Shown in pieces: positions 1 to 6,820 of a DNA stretch of 12,769 bases. A model generated the notes under the pieces. It was not told where the DNA came from. It was given only the letters and a program-made list of their open reading frames with translations, and did no database searches. A program made the translations under genes and the position numbers. The DNA comes from an uncultured Eubacteriales bacterium (GTDB lineage: Bacteria > Bacillota > Clostridia > Oscillospirales > CAG-272). Within the stretch, counting starts at the first letter, position 1. Every line of letters begins with the position of its first letter. Location: assembly GCA_900552255.1 (NCBI GenBank), contig URZF01000024.1, positions 1 through 12,769 on the forward strand. Direction: 5' to 3'.

Positions 1-74
1 ATGAATAAGCGGCGGAAATGATCGAACGTGCGATTGCATATGCTCGATTTTATTTCCGCGGCAAAGGAGGCTTT

Positions 75-542
75 ATGAACATCAAATTTCATGTGAACAG
101 ACAGCATATCACGAGGACGGACCATGCGTATGTCGTCGCCGGAAGCCGCAATTTCCTCGGCTGTGAATTTACCTTTACGCCGGAATGGGAGGGAATTGTC
201 AAAACAGCCGTCTTTCAGAATGGAGATACGGCGTATCACGTCGTTTTGGAGAACGATGCGATCGCCGCGGCGGCGATGCCCGTGCTGTCCGAGGGATGCT
301 GGAATATCTCCGTTTTCGGCGGGGATCTCATCACGGCGGACAGCGCGCCGCTTGTCGTCGCCCGGTCGGGATATGCCGAGGGGACGGCGCCGGAGGCGCC
401 GTCCGCTACGGTATACGAGACGTTGAGCGGCATGATTTCGCAGGCGATTGCAAAGACGGACGCTTTGGAGGAAAAAATCGAGGGAGGGACGTCCGGCGGA
501 ACGCCGGTGACGGTTGCAGACGAAACGCTTTACATCAATTAA
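75..542 (+). CDS. phage tail/baseplate-associated structural protein (155 aa)
   Basis: This is probably a small virion protein that sits just before the tail fibre in a late operon. I chose the ATG at 75 because a perfect AAAGGAGG lies 4 nt upstream; the frame is open further upstream but has no ribosome site there. Residues 1-100 form a compact beta-rich domain: an N-terminal stretch with RTDxxYVVAxSRN (about residues 14-26), then FTPEWEG (34-40) and FGGDLITAD (81-89). I associate this pattern with N-terminal domains of tail-fibre and baseplate proteins in clostridial phages. Residues 100-125 carry a Pro/Glu-rich linker and a VYETL segment, followed by a short helix and a Gly/Thr-rich tail. 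The TAA stop is 10 nt before the next gene's ATG, whose ribosome site abuts it, so the two are co-translated. The family assignment rests on memory of similar sequences, not on a search. Confidence 0.72.
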   Translation: MNIKFHVNRQHITRTDHAYVVAGSRNFLGCEFTFTPEWEGIVKTAVFQNGDTAYHVVLENDAIAAAAMPVLSEGCWNISVFGGDLITADSAPLVVARSGYAEGTAPEAPSATVYETLSGMISQAIAKTDALEEKIEGGTSGGTPVTVADETLYIN

Positions 543-552
543 GGGGGGAATT

Positions 553-2055
553 ATGAAAATATCCAAAATTTACGATAACAAAACGAGCACCGAATACGAG
601 CTTGCGGACGAGGGCGCGAGAAGCGGTGCGGCGCTTGCGGACGGCGCCGTCACGCCGGAGAAAACCTCGTTCGGGCATATCCTGCATAAGACGTCGGAAA
701 ATCTCTACGACCCGGCGGCGCAGACGGACGACACGATAAGTCCGCATTACTTCATGAACGGCGCGCCGTATGAGACGACGCAGTTCGATCTTTCCTACAA
801 CTGTACGGCGATGATCGCGGTGGAGCCGTCGACCGCCTATTGGCTCGGACTGATACCGGCGGTAAACGGCTATGCCAAGCCGTGGGGCGATGCCGCCTAC
901 GGTATATTTTTCTACGATGCGGACGGCGCTTACCTCAGCGGTACGACGGCGAATGCTTTTACTACGCCTGCGACTGCCCGTTTTCTTCGCTTCAACTATG
1001 CGATGTATAAGGGCATGACGCTTTTTGAGGTCAACCGAACCTGCATGCTGGTGAAAGGAGAGAGCGCGCCTGCCTCCTATGAGCGTTATTATGATTATTT
1101 CCTCGACACGCAGATCGAGTTTCTGAATTCGCGTGTGGACAGGCTGGCAAAGCCGGTGTATTATCACATTGACGGCGATGTGCTGGACATCATTTATAAA
1201 TATTCGGCGTCGCAGGATATGAGAGTGCGGTTAAAAAAGAAAGGCGGCAACAATCTTTTTGATTTCTATCAGTTTGCGCTGATCGACAACGGCACGGAGT
1301 TCGTTTCCTCCGATTACAGCGGCGGAACGATCTGCATTACGACGCCGAGCGACTGGTTCGCGCCGTTTGTCATGGCGGCCAAGACCAATATCGACGGAGA
1401 TGCCGTCACGTCGGGTCATTTTACGGGCGGCAATCATGAATACACCAATACCGGAACCGGAGGCACGCCCACGGCACGCTGCTCGGAGCTCAAATTCTTT
1501 GCCGACGGCAGACAGGTTTCCGACGGCGCCGCGGACACGGTGATCGAGGGGTATTGCGACAGAATGGAGATGCTTTGGACGAATTATGTGCAGGCCTACA
1601 ACACAAAAAAAGAGGACGGCACGGGGCGCGAGGTGCTGTGTGAGCGTCACAGAATGCTGTTTGACGGCGTCCGCTTTCTATCCCGGACGGAGCTGGTTCC
1701 GCTGGAGGCCGTGACGGTTTCCACTTGGTACGGACTGCAATGCGCGACCTCGCATCTTTGGGAGGGGACGGCGCACTATATCGGAGGCGAGAACCGCGCG
1801 CTCTTCGACGTTACGACAGCCACGGACTGCGGCAACAAAAGCGCGACCGCGCTTGTGATCGAGAAGGACGCCAATGTGCTGGAAATGTCCATCGATCCTG
1901 CCGTCGATTTGGGCGACCGCCGTTATTATGCCGGGACGCAGGGCATTTTTACGAGGACATACAGCAAAGCCTATATGTATATGATCCAAGGCACTGAGCT
2001 TGCGGCGGACTCGGTATATACGCTTGAGGGAAGCTATCGCTTTTATTCAAAATAA
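553..2055 (+). CDS. phage tail-fibre / receptor-binding-type protein (500 aa)
   Basis: This is a likely tail-fibre or tailspike subunit. The start at 553 follows the ribosome site AAGGGGGGAA (541-550). Residues 1-45 (MKISKIYDNK..., then VTPEKTSF) look like the short particle-attachment segment of phage fibres. Residues 47-180 look like the jelly-roll module common in such fibres: SENLYDP, a VEPSTAYW segment, a FFYDADGAYLSG turn, FTTPATARFLRFN, and a closing M-V-G/SAPASYE segment. A short helical neck (about 183-200) leads to a C-terminal domain of about 300 residues containing GGNNLFDFY, TGGNHEYTN and several aromatic-rich strands, which I do not recognise. By position that domain should bind a receptor or act on glycan. 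No catalytic triad is obvious. It is the last phage-like gene: the sequence turns to chromosomal iron-uptake genes within 200 bp. It could instead belong to a phage-tail-like bacteriocin. Confidence 0.72.
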   Translation: MKISKIYDNKTSTEYELADEGARSGAALADGAVTPEKTSFGHILHKTSENLYDPAAQTDDTISPHYFMNGAPYETTQFDLSYNCTAMIAVEPSTAYWLGLIPAVNGYAKPWGDAAYGIFFYDADGAYLSGTTANAFTTPATARFLRFNYAMYKGMTLFEVNRTCMLVKGESAPASYERYYDYFLDTQIEFLNSRVDRLAKPVYYHIDGDVLDIIYKYSASQDMRVRLKKKGGNNLFDFYQFALIDNGTEFVSSDYSGGTICITTPSDWFAPFVMAAKTNIDGDAVTSGHFTGGNHEYTNTGTGGTPTARCSELKFFADGRQVSDGAADTVIEGYCDRMEMLWTNYVQAYNTKKEDGTGREVLCERHRMLFDGVRFLSRTELVPLEAVTVSTWYGLQCATSHLWEGTAHYIGGENRALFDVTTATDCGNKSATALVIEKDANVLEMSIDPAVDLGDRRYYAGTQGIFTRTYSKAYMYMIQGTELAADSVYTLEGSYRFYSK

Positions 2056-2072
2056 AAAATTGAAAAAAGGAA

Positions 2073-2101
2073 TTGACAAAGCCGGATGGGTATGATATAA
2101 T
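2073..2101 (+). promoter_or_regulatory. sigma-A promoter, perfect consensus
   Basis: The -35 box TTGACA (2073-2078) and the -10 box TATAAT (2096-2101) are separated by exactly 17 bp, with an extended -10 TG at 2093-2094. The predicted start at about 2107-2109 coincides with the base of the next hairpin. It is the only good promoter I see upstream of the iron-uptake operon. Confidence 0.85.
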
Positions 2102-2108
2102 ACGCAGG

Positions 2109-2167
2109 AACGCGCGATGTGAAAGAACATGTAAGTCCAGTTTCTTTCCGTCGCGCGTTATTTTTTT
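2109..2167 (+). terminator. rho-independent terminator hairpin, right after the promoter
   Basis: The outer stem pairs AACGCGCGA (2109-2117) with TCGCGCGTT (2151-2159), 9 bp without mismatch. It continues through a wobble and one bulge into GAAAGAA (2121-2127) paired with TTCTTTC (2142-2148), with a 14-nt loop. TTATTTTTTT follows directly. It can end read-through from the tail-fibre operon. Because the consensus promoter at 2073-2101 starts at its foot, the RNA made there would be a single hairpin of about 60 nt. It is therefore either a tiny sRNA, a leader that is normally terminated, or a simple operon end. Confidence 0.85.
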
Positions 2168-2175
2168 GCCCATTG

Positions 2176-2191
2176 GTTAGCGATAGCTAAC
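2176..2191. promoter_or_regulatory. inverted repeat GTTAGC-GATA-GCTAAC, possible metal-regulator operator
   Basis: Two perfect 6-bp arms flank a 4-bp centre, between the terminator and the first permease gene. GTTAG...CTAAC half-sites resemble those of DtxR/IdeR-type metal repressors, but the centre here is longer than in the classical DtxR box. Its position before an iron importer supports an operator; its position downstream of the promoter and terminator leaves the mechanism unclear. It could also act as a small mRNA stem. Confidence 0.4.
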
Positions 2192-2247
2192 TTTTGGAGC
2201 TTCCGCTTGTTGAATTTTGCGGATGCGGCTTTCAGTTGGGAGGGAAT

Positions 2248-3279
2248 ATGTTTATAAAAAAGCATCTGTCGACAATCATTTTGGCGGTGCTCTTGCTTGT
2301 TTTGTCGGCTGCTTCTCTGTTTATCGGCGTATTCGATATCAGCATATCCGGACTTTTCAGCGGAGACGCACAGCAGATCGGGGTTTTTCTCGCATCGCGT
2401 CTGCCAAGGCTTCTTGCGATTTTGTGTACCGGCGTCGGCATGAGCGTGGCGGGACTGATCATGCAGCAGCTTTGTATGAATAAATTTGTGTCTCCCACAA
2501 CGGGCGCGACGATTTCCGCGGCCGAGCTCGGCGTTCTGATCGCGATGGTCTTTATTCCCGCGTCTACGCTGTGGAGCCGGGCTGTCGTATCGTTTGTTTT
2601 TGCGATTCTCGGAACATGGATTTTTGTCGCTTTTATTCAGCGTGTCAAATTCAAGGATGTGGTCATGGTGCCGCTTGTGGGCATCATGTTCGGCAATGTG
2701 CTGACGGGGCTGACCAATTTTATCTCCTATAAATACGATATGACCCAGCAGCTTTCCGGCTGGCTTACCGGCAACTTCTCGATGGTTTTACAGGGCAGAT
2801 ATGAGATCGTATATCTTGTGGTGCCGCTTGTGATCCTCGCCTTTGTATTCGCCAATTACTTCAATATTGTCGGAATGGGCAAGGATTTTTCCAAGAATCT
2901 CGGCGTCAATTACAACGTCGTGCTGTTTTTGGGGATTACGATATCGGCCATGATCTCGGCTGCGATCGTCGTCATCGTCGGGCAGATTTCGTATATAGGG
3001 CTCATCGTTCCCAATATCGTCGCCATGTTCAAGGGCGATAAAATAAGGGGGACGCTGATCGATACGGCGCTTTTCGGCGGTCTGTTCGTACTTGTGTGCG
3101 ATATCATCGCAAGGGTGATCATAACGCCCTATGAAATGCCGATCGAGCTGATCGTCGGCATTGTGGGAAGCATCGTATTCATCTTTACGATCATTTATCG
3201 GCTGAAATACGGACAAAAGTCGGTGAAGCTTGTGAAATCCCTGCGCAAAGAGGCGGAGGAGAAAGGCGGTAATCCATGA
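2248..3279 (+). CDS. yclN: FecCD-family siderophore ABC transporter permease (YclN-like)
   Basis: This is the first integral-membrane subunit of a ferric-siderophore importer. The start at 2248 follows GGGAGGG (2238-2244); the frame is open upstream to a TTG at 2194, but no ribosome site supports it. The 343 residues are almost wholly hydrophobic and fit the usual FecCD fold of about ten helices. Diagnostic stretches are RLPRLLA (51-57), GMSVAGLIMQQ (64-74), NKFVSPTTGA (78-87) and the cytoplasmic coupling loop GLIVPNIV (251-258). NKFVSPTT and KYDMTQQLSGWLTGNFS are very like Bacillus YclN, the petrobactin permease. The stop overlaps the next start as ATGA (3276-3279), so the two permeases are translationally coupled. 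The order permease-permease-ATPase-binding protein matches yclNOPQ. The exact siderophore cannot be read from sequence. Confidence 0.93.
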   Translation: MFIKKHLSTIILAVLLLVLSAASLFIGVFDISISGLFSGDAQQIGVFLASRLPRLLAILCTGVGMSVAGLIMQQLCMNKFVSPTTGATISAAELGVLIAMVFIPASTLWSRAVVSFVFAILGTWIFVAFIQRVKFKDVVMVPLVGIMFGNVLTGLTNFISYKYDMTQQLSGWLTGNFSMVLQGRYEIVYLVVPLVILAFVFANYFNIVGMGKDFSKNLGVNYNVVLFLGITISAMISAAIVVIVGQISYIGLIVPNIVAMFKGDKIRGTLIDTALFGGLFVLVCDIIARVIITPYEMPIELIVGIVGSIVFIFTIIYRLKYGQKSVKLVKSLRKEAEEKGGNP

Positions 3280-4331
3280 ATGACAGTGCCATCAAGGAGG
3301 GCGGCATGACCGCGGAAAAAGCTGCCGGCATCAAAAGAAGGGAAAAAGTGCGTGCCGACGGAAAAACCGTCCGCGCCAACACTGTGAAGCTCATCGTTCT
3401 CGCGGTCCTGGTGATTGCGTGCATCGTTTTATACCTGCTTTGGGGACTGAATTTCGATAAGATGAAATTTGTCGTATATTCCATGCAGATACGTGTTCCC
3501 AAGCTGATCGCCATGCTGATTGCGGCCTTTGCCATCGGCGCGGCATCGATCGTTTTTCAAACCATTATCGGCAACAGGATCGTCACCCCGTGTCTTTTGG
3601 GCATGAATGCCCTTTATACGCTGACGCATACCGCGATATTTTTTGTGGTGGGGATAGGCAGTGTGCTTGTGGCGAACAGCAATGTTTCCTTTGCGATCGA
3701 TCTTGTCGTCATGTCGGTCGTCGCGATGTTCATTTACAGCTATATGTTCAAAAAGACCCAGCACAACATTCTTTACATATTGCTGATCGGCACGGTGCTC
3801 GCCTCGCTTTTTTCCAGTATTCAGAGCACGCTGATCCGGATTATGGACCCCAACGAGTATGAGGTGCTGCTTACGACGCTCGTCGCAAGCTTTGAGAATA
3901 TCAATTCCGAGATCATGATTTTCGCCGTCGTTCTGCTTGCCGTCATCATCGCGGTTTTGCGGCGGGATATCGCGCTTTTGGATGTGATGACGCTCGGCAA
4001 GGCGCAGGCTACCAATTTGGGCGTCGATTACGACAGGAGCGTTCGGCGGCTTCTGCTCGGCGTCACGCTGTTTATCTCTGTCGCCACCGCGATGGTGGGT
4101 CCCATCTCATTTTTGGGCTTGATCGTAGCCAATTTGGCAAGAGAATTTCTGTGCACCTACAAGCATACACAGCTTATCTTGGCTTCGACCATGTTCGGCA
4201 TGATCGTTTTGATCGGCGGGCAGCTGCTGGTGGAGCATGTTTTCAGCTACAGCATTCCGGTCAGCGTTTTTATCACGCTGTTCGGCGGCGCTTACTTCCT
4301 CTATCTGCTGCTGAGACGGAAGAAAGCATAA
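3276..4331 (+). CDS. yclO: FecCD-family siderophore ABC transporter permease (YclO-like)
   Basis: This is the second permease, the heterodimer partner of the upstream one. I take the ATG at 3276, which overlaps the previous stop (351 aa). A second ATG at 3306 has a better site, AAGGAGG five nt upstream, and would give 341 aa, so both are possible. Residues 1-36 are charged and cytosolic, unusually long for the family. The membrane domain follows, with RVPKLIAMLIAAFAIGA (73-89), FQTIIGNRIVTPCLLGM (94-110) and the coupling-loop region GPISFLGLIVANLARE (275-290). The protein ends in an Arg/Lys-rich tail. The NRIVTPCLLG region matches what I know of YclO/CeuC, where the partner protein has VSPTT. 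The ATPase gene begins 16 nt after the stop, so this is one operon. Family certain; start uncertain. Confidence 0.92.
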   Translation: MNDSAIKEGGMTAEKAAGIKRREKVRADGKTVRANTVKLIVLAVLVIACIVLYLLWGLNFDKMKFVVYSMQIRVPKLIAMLIAAFAIGAASIVFQTIIGNRIVTPCLLGMNALYTLTHTAIFFVVGIGSVLVANSNVSFAIDLVVMSVVAMFIYSYMFKKTQHNILYILLIGTVLASLFSSIQSTLIRIMDPNEYEVLLTTLVASFENINSEIMIFAVVLLAVIIAVLRRDIALLDVMTLGKAQATNLGVDYDRSVRRLLLGVTLFISVATAMVGPISFLGLIVANLAREFLCTYKHTQLILASTMFGMIVLIGGQLLVEHVFSYSIPVSVFITLFGGAYFLYLLLRRKKA

Positions 4332-4347
4332 TCAGGAGGTATCGGAT

Positions 4348-5100
4348 ATGGTAGTAAAGGATTTGGTAAAAAAATACGATGGGAAGCCCGTCGTCGACAG
4401 CGTCGATTTTGAGCTTCACAAGGGAAAAGTGACCTCGCTTATCGGTCCTAACGGCGCGGGAAAATCCACCGTCATGGGGATCATATCCCGCCTGATCGCA
4501 AGGGATTCGGGCGTCGTCCAGTTTTTGGGCGAGGATATCTCCAAGTGGAAAAGCAAGGAGCTTGCAAAGCATCTTGCGATCCTCACGCAGACGAACAACA
4601 TTCAGATGAAGCTGACGGTGCGCGAGCTTGTGGCGTTCGGCCGCTTCCCGTATTCGTCGGGGAGACACACGCCGCTGGATATCGAGATCATAGACAGAGC
4701 GATCCGCTATATGGAGCTTGACGAGATACAAAACAGATTTATAGACGAGCTTTCAGGCGGGCAGCGACAGCGGGCTTATATCGCGATGGTGATCGCGCAG
4801 GACACCGATTATGTTCTGCTCGACGAGCCGACGAACAATCTCGATATATATCATGCGAGAAATCTGATGCGGACGGTGAGAGCGCTTTGCGACGAGCTTG
4901 GCAAAACGGTGGTGCTTGTTCTGCACGAGCTGAATTACGCCGCTTTTTATTCGGATTATATCTGCGAGATGAAAAACGGAAAGATCGCGAAGTACGGCAC
5001 GGTAAAGGAGGTGATGACGAAGGAAAATCTCTCTCAAATTTACAGCGTGGATTTTGAAATCATTGAAATCGAAGGAAAACCGTTATCAATCTACTATTAA
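4348..5100 (+). CDS. yclP: siderophore ABC transporter ATP-binding protein (YclP-like)
   Basis: This is the cytoplasmic ATPase that powers the importer. It has 250 residues, a normal length, and starts 7 nt after AGGAGGT (4334-4340). All nucleotide-binding motifs are intact: Walker A GPNGAGKST (33-41), Q-loop Gln81, signature LSGGQ (135-139), Walker B VLLDEP (156-161), D-loop NNLD (163-166) and switch His193 (VLHELN). GRFPYSSGRHT (98-108) is typical of the FecE/FhuC branch of iron-chelate ATPases. The C-terminus (EGKPLSIYY) resembles the YclP/CeuD subgroup. The binding-protein gene starts 14 nt after the stop, behind AAGGAG, so all four genes read as one operon. Nothing suggests loss of activity. 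Confidence 0.95.
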   Translation: MVVKDLVKKYDGKPVVDSVDFELHKGKVTSLIGPNGAGKSTVMGIISRLIARDSGVVQFLGEDISKWKSKELAKHLAILTQTNNIQMKLTVRELVAFGRFPYSSGRHTPLDIEIIDRAIRYMELDEIQNRFIDELSGGQRQRAYIAMVIAQDTDYVLLDEPTNNLDIYHARNLMRTVRALCDELGKTVVLVLHELNYAAFYSDYICEMKNGKIAKYGTVKEVMTKENLSQIYSVDFEIIEIEGKPLSIYY

Positions 5101-5114
5101 AAGGAGAATCAATC

Positions 5115-6113
5115 ATGAAAAAATTTATCGCTTTTATTCTTGCTATGGTCATGATGGCCATGCTGTGCTTTGTACTTACATCCTGTTAGGATGATGAAGA
5201 GGGTGGAGAAAAGCAAACCGTCAAGATCACTTCTCTGAATGCAAACGGAGAGGAATTTGAAAACGAGGTGCCTTATCAGCCGCAGCGCGTCGCGATCCTT
5301 GACTATGCCGTGCTCGATATGATGGATAATTTCGGTGTAGGAGACCGCGTGGTTTCCTCGGCGAGAACCACGATCGACTATCTTTCCGAATATACGGAAA
5401 AAATGGACGCGGGAACGATCGTCGATCTCGGCAATTTGCAGACATACGATATGGAAAAGCTTCAACAGAGCGAGCCGGATATCATCTTCATCGGCGGCAG
5501 ACAGTCAAAAAATTATGACGAGCTGCAAAAAATTGCGCCTGTCGTTTATCTCAGCTGCACGGCCGGACAGGTCGTCAGCGATACGCTGAAAAACGCCAAG
5601 ACCGTCGCCGCCATCTTCGGTATCGACGAGTCCAAAGTTACCGAGCTTACAGCCGGTTTCAATGCAAGGATCGAAGCATTGAAGGCTGTGGCTCAGCCGG
5701 AGGGAGAAGCGGCGAAAACCGCGATGGTCTTGATGTATACGAGCGATAAATCCATCGGCGCCTTGGGCTCCGGCGGACGCTGCTCCATCATCTGCGACGA
5801 GCTGGGCTTTGTGAATCTGTACGAAAGCAACGCGGACGCGACGCACGGCGAGTCTTTTTCCTTTGAAACCATTGCCAAGCTGAATCCCGACTATCTGTTC
5901 GTACTTAACAGAGGCTTTATCACCTCCTCGGGAGAGACGAGCAATGCGTCGGTCGTGGAAGTTATGACCAACAGTCTTACCTCCGGCACGACGGCGCTTC
6001 AAAACGGTCATTTGATCGTTATGGATCATCCCGATACATGGTATACGGCCGAGGGCGGCATCAGTGCGCTTGACACGATGCTTGCCGACCTTGAGCGTGT
6101 ACTGCTCCCCTGA
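5115..6113 (+). pseudogene. yclQ: siderophore-binding lipoprotein (YclQ/CeuA-like), interrupted by TAG at codon 25
   Basis: This would be the extracellular lipoprotein that captures the ferric siderophore and passes it to the permeases. ATG 5115 follows AAGGAG (5101-5106) and opens a classic lipoprotein signal: MKKF, a hydrophobic stretch, then the lipobox LTSC with Cys24. The very next codon is TAG (5187-5189). The frame then stays open for 307 codons: an acidic linker, YQPQRVAILDYAVLDM (mature N-lobe), IIFIGGRQS, GALGSGGRCS, and the C-lobe DHPDTWYTAEGG typical of CeuA/YclQ proteins. A protein restarted downstream, for example at GTG 5268, would lack the export signal and be useless to the importer. 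Everything after the stop looks well conserved, so this is a recent nonsense mutation, a sequence error, or stop-codon read-through. TAG ends two other genes here (11229, 11658), which argues against general recoding. Confidence 0.85.
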
Positions 6114-6164
6114 AATGAACAGCCCATTTTCCTTCCTATCCAATGATTGAAGCCATATTATCTT

Positions 6165-6205
6165 CTCAAAAAGCAGATCGATGTCGCATTGATCTGCTTT
6201 TTGAG
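6165..6205 (+). terminator. rho-independent terminator of the siderophore operon
   Basis: A perfect 15-bp stem, CTCAAAAAGCAGATC (6165-6179) with its complement (6191-6205), encloses an 11-nt loop. The core GATCTGC is followed by a run of five T on the plus strand and is preceded by five A, so it can terminate in either direction. It lies about 50 nt after the binding-protein stop. Confidence 0.88.
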
Positions 6206-6302
6206 ACATCTTCACGTGAAGCCGCGGCTGTCGCGGGAAGAAAAATAGCACGATATCCAAAGATGAATTTGGAATCATAAATAAATATTTAAGGAGAAGT
6301 AT

Positions 6303-6644
6303 ATGATGAACAGAACTGAATCCCAAACCGCATGTCCCTGCTGTGAGAACCATTGTCCGTCCGATGAATTGAAATGCGGAAGAGGAAAAGCGCATTTCGG
6401 TCTGATTCCCGAAGGAAAGGACGGCGCACGCCGTGAAAATCGCGAGATAAAAACAATCGAAGACGAGGTGATCGTCCTTTTGCATCGATGCGGGCATTTT
6501 CTGCATCACAGCGCAGAGCAGGCTTCAGATCATAAGGCGCTGCTGAGCATTCTTTCCGAGGAGGAAAAGCGAAGCTTGGCCGCCCTTCTGAAAAAATGCT
6601 TGCAGAGCTGGGAGCGCGGCTCCGCGGGCGCGGAAAGGAAATAA
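6303..6644 (+). CDS. small Cys-rich protein, MarR-like remnant (113 aa)
   Basis: The role is unknown; it may sense or bind a metal. ATG 6303 (or 6306) follows AAGGAG (6291-6296). The N-terminus is a dense metal-site-like motif, CPCCENHCP (11-19) then CGRG (25-28), with Cys 11, 13, 14, 18 and 25 and His 17 and 31. Then comes LLHRCGHFLHHSAEQ (59-73) and a C-terminal helix LSEEEKRSLAALLKKCLQSWE (84-104). As I recall them, clostridial MarR-type regulators with this same N-terminal motif have a full winged helix between the last two segments; here the HTH is missing, so the protein could not bind DNA as a normal MarR does. It follows the iron operon in the same direction but after a terminator, with no clear promoter of its own visible. 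It may be a natural short form or the product of an internal deletion. Confidence 0.75.
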   Translation: MMNRTESQTACPCCENHCPSDELKCGRGKAHFGLIPEGKDGARRENREIKTIEDEVIVLLHRCGHFLHHSAEQASDHKALLSILSEEEKRSLAALLKKCLQSWERGSAGAERK

Positions 6645-6758
6645 TCGGTGTACGGCAGGGGCAAAAGCGGTTTTCGCTGAAATTGCTTTTACAGAGGGAA
6701 ATGAGGGTATTTCCAAATAGATGTCCCCTATACGACGACGATATTTTCCGAAAATAAG

Positions 6759-6787
6759 AAAAGGGTGCGGCAAAGCCGCACCCTTTT
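6759..6787. terminator. bidirectional rho-independent terminator between convergent genes
   Basis: The 13-bp perfect stem AAAAGGGTGCGGC (6759-6771) pairs with its complement (6775-6787) across an AAA loop. A-tract and T-tract arms make it work for both the Cys-rich gene (plus) and the XRE gene (minus), whose stops face each other. Confidence 0.92.
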
Positions 6788-6820
6788 GTGTGTTGCACTT
6801 AGCTTGACGATTCCCTGTGT

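Noticed and set aside
1..21. Short reading MNKRRK ending at TGA (19-21)
   Set aside because: It might be the end of an upstream gene, but six codons and no context cannot support a call.
553..2055. Tail-fibre gene as target of a diversity-generating retroelement
   Set aside because: No reverse transcriptase, accessory gene or template repeat follows; the downstream genes are an ABC importer.
5187..5189. Pyrrolysine or selenocysteine insertion at the lipoprotein stop
   Set aside because: Selenocysteine uses TGA, not TAG. Pyrrolysine has no reason to sit after a lipobox cysteine in a binding protein, and no pyl genes are in the window.
5505..6509. Minus-strand open frame of 334 codons across the binding-protein gene
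   Set aside because: It is low-complexity, crosses the strong terminator at 6165-6205 and lies opposite a clear siderophore-binding protein.
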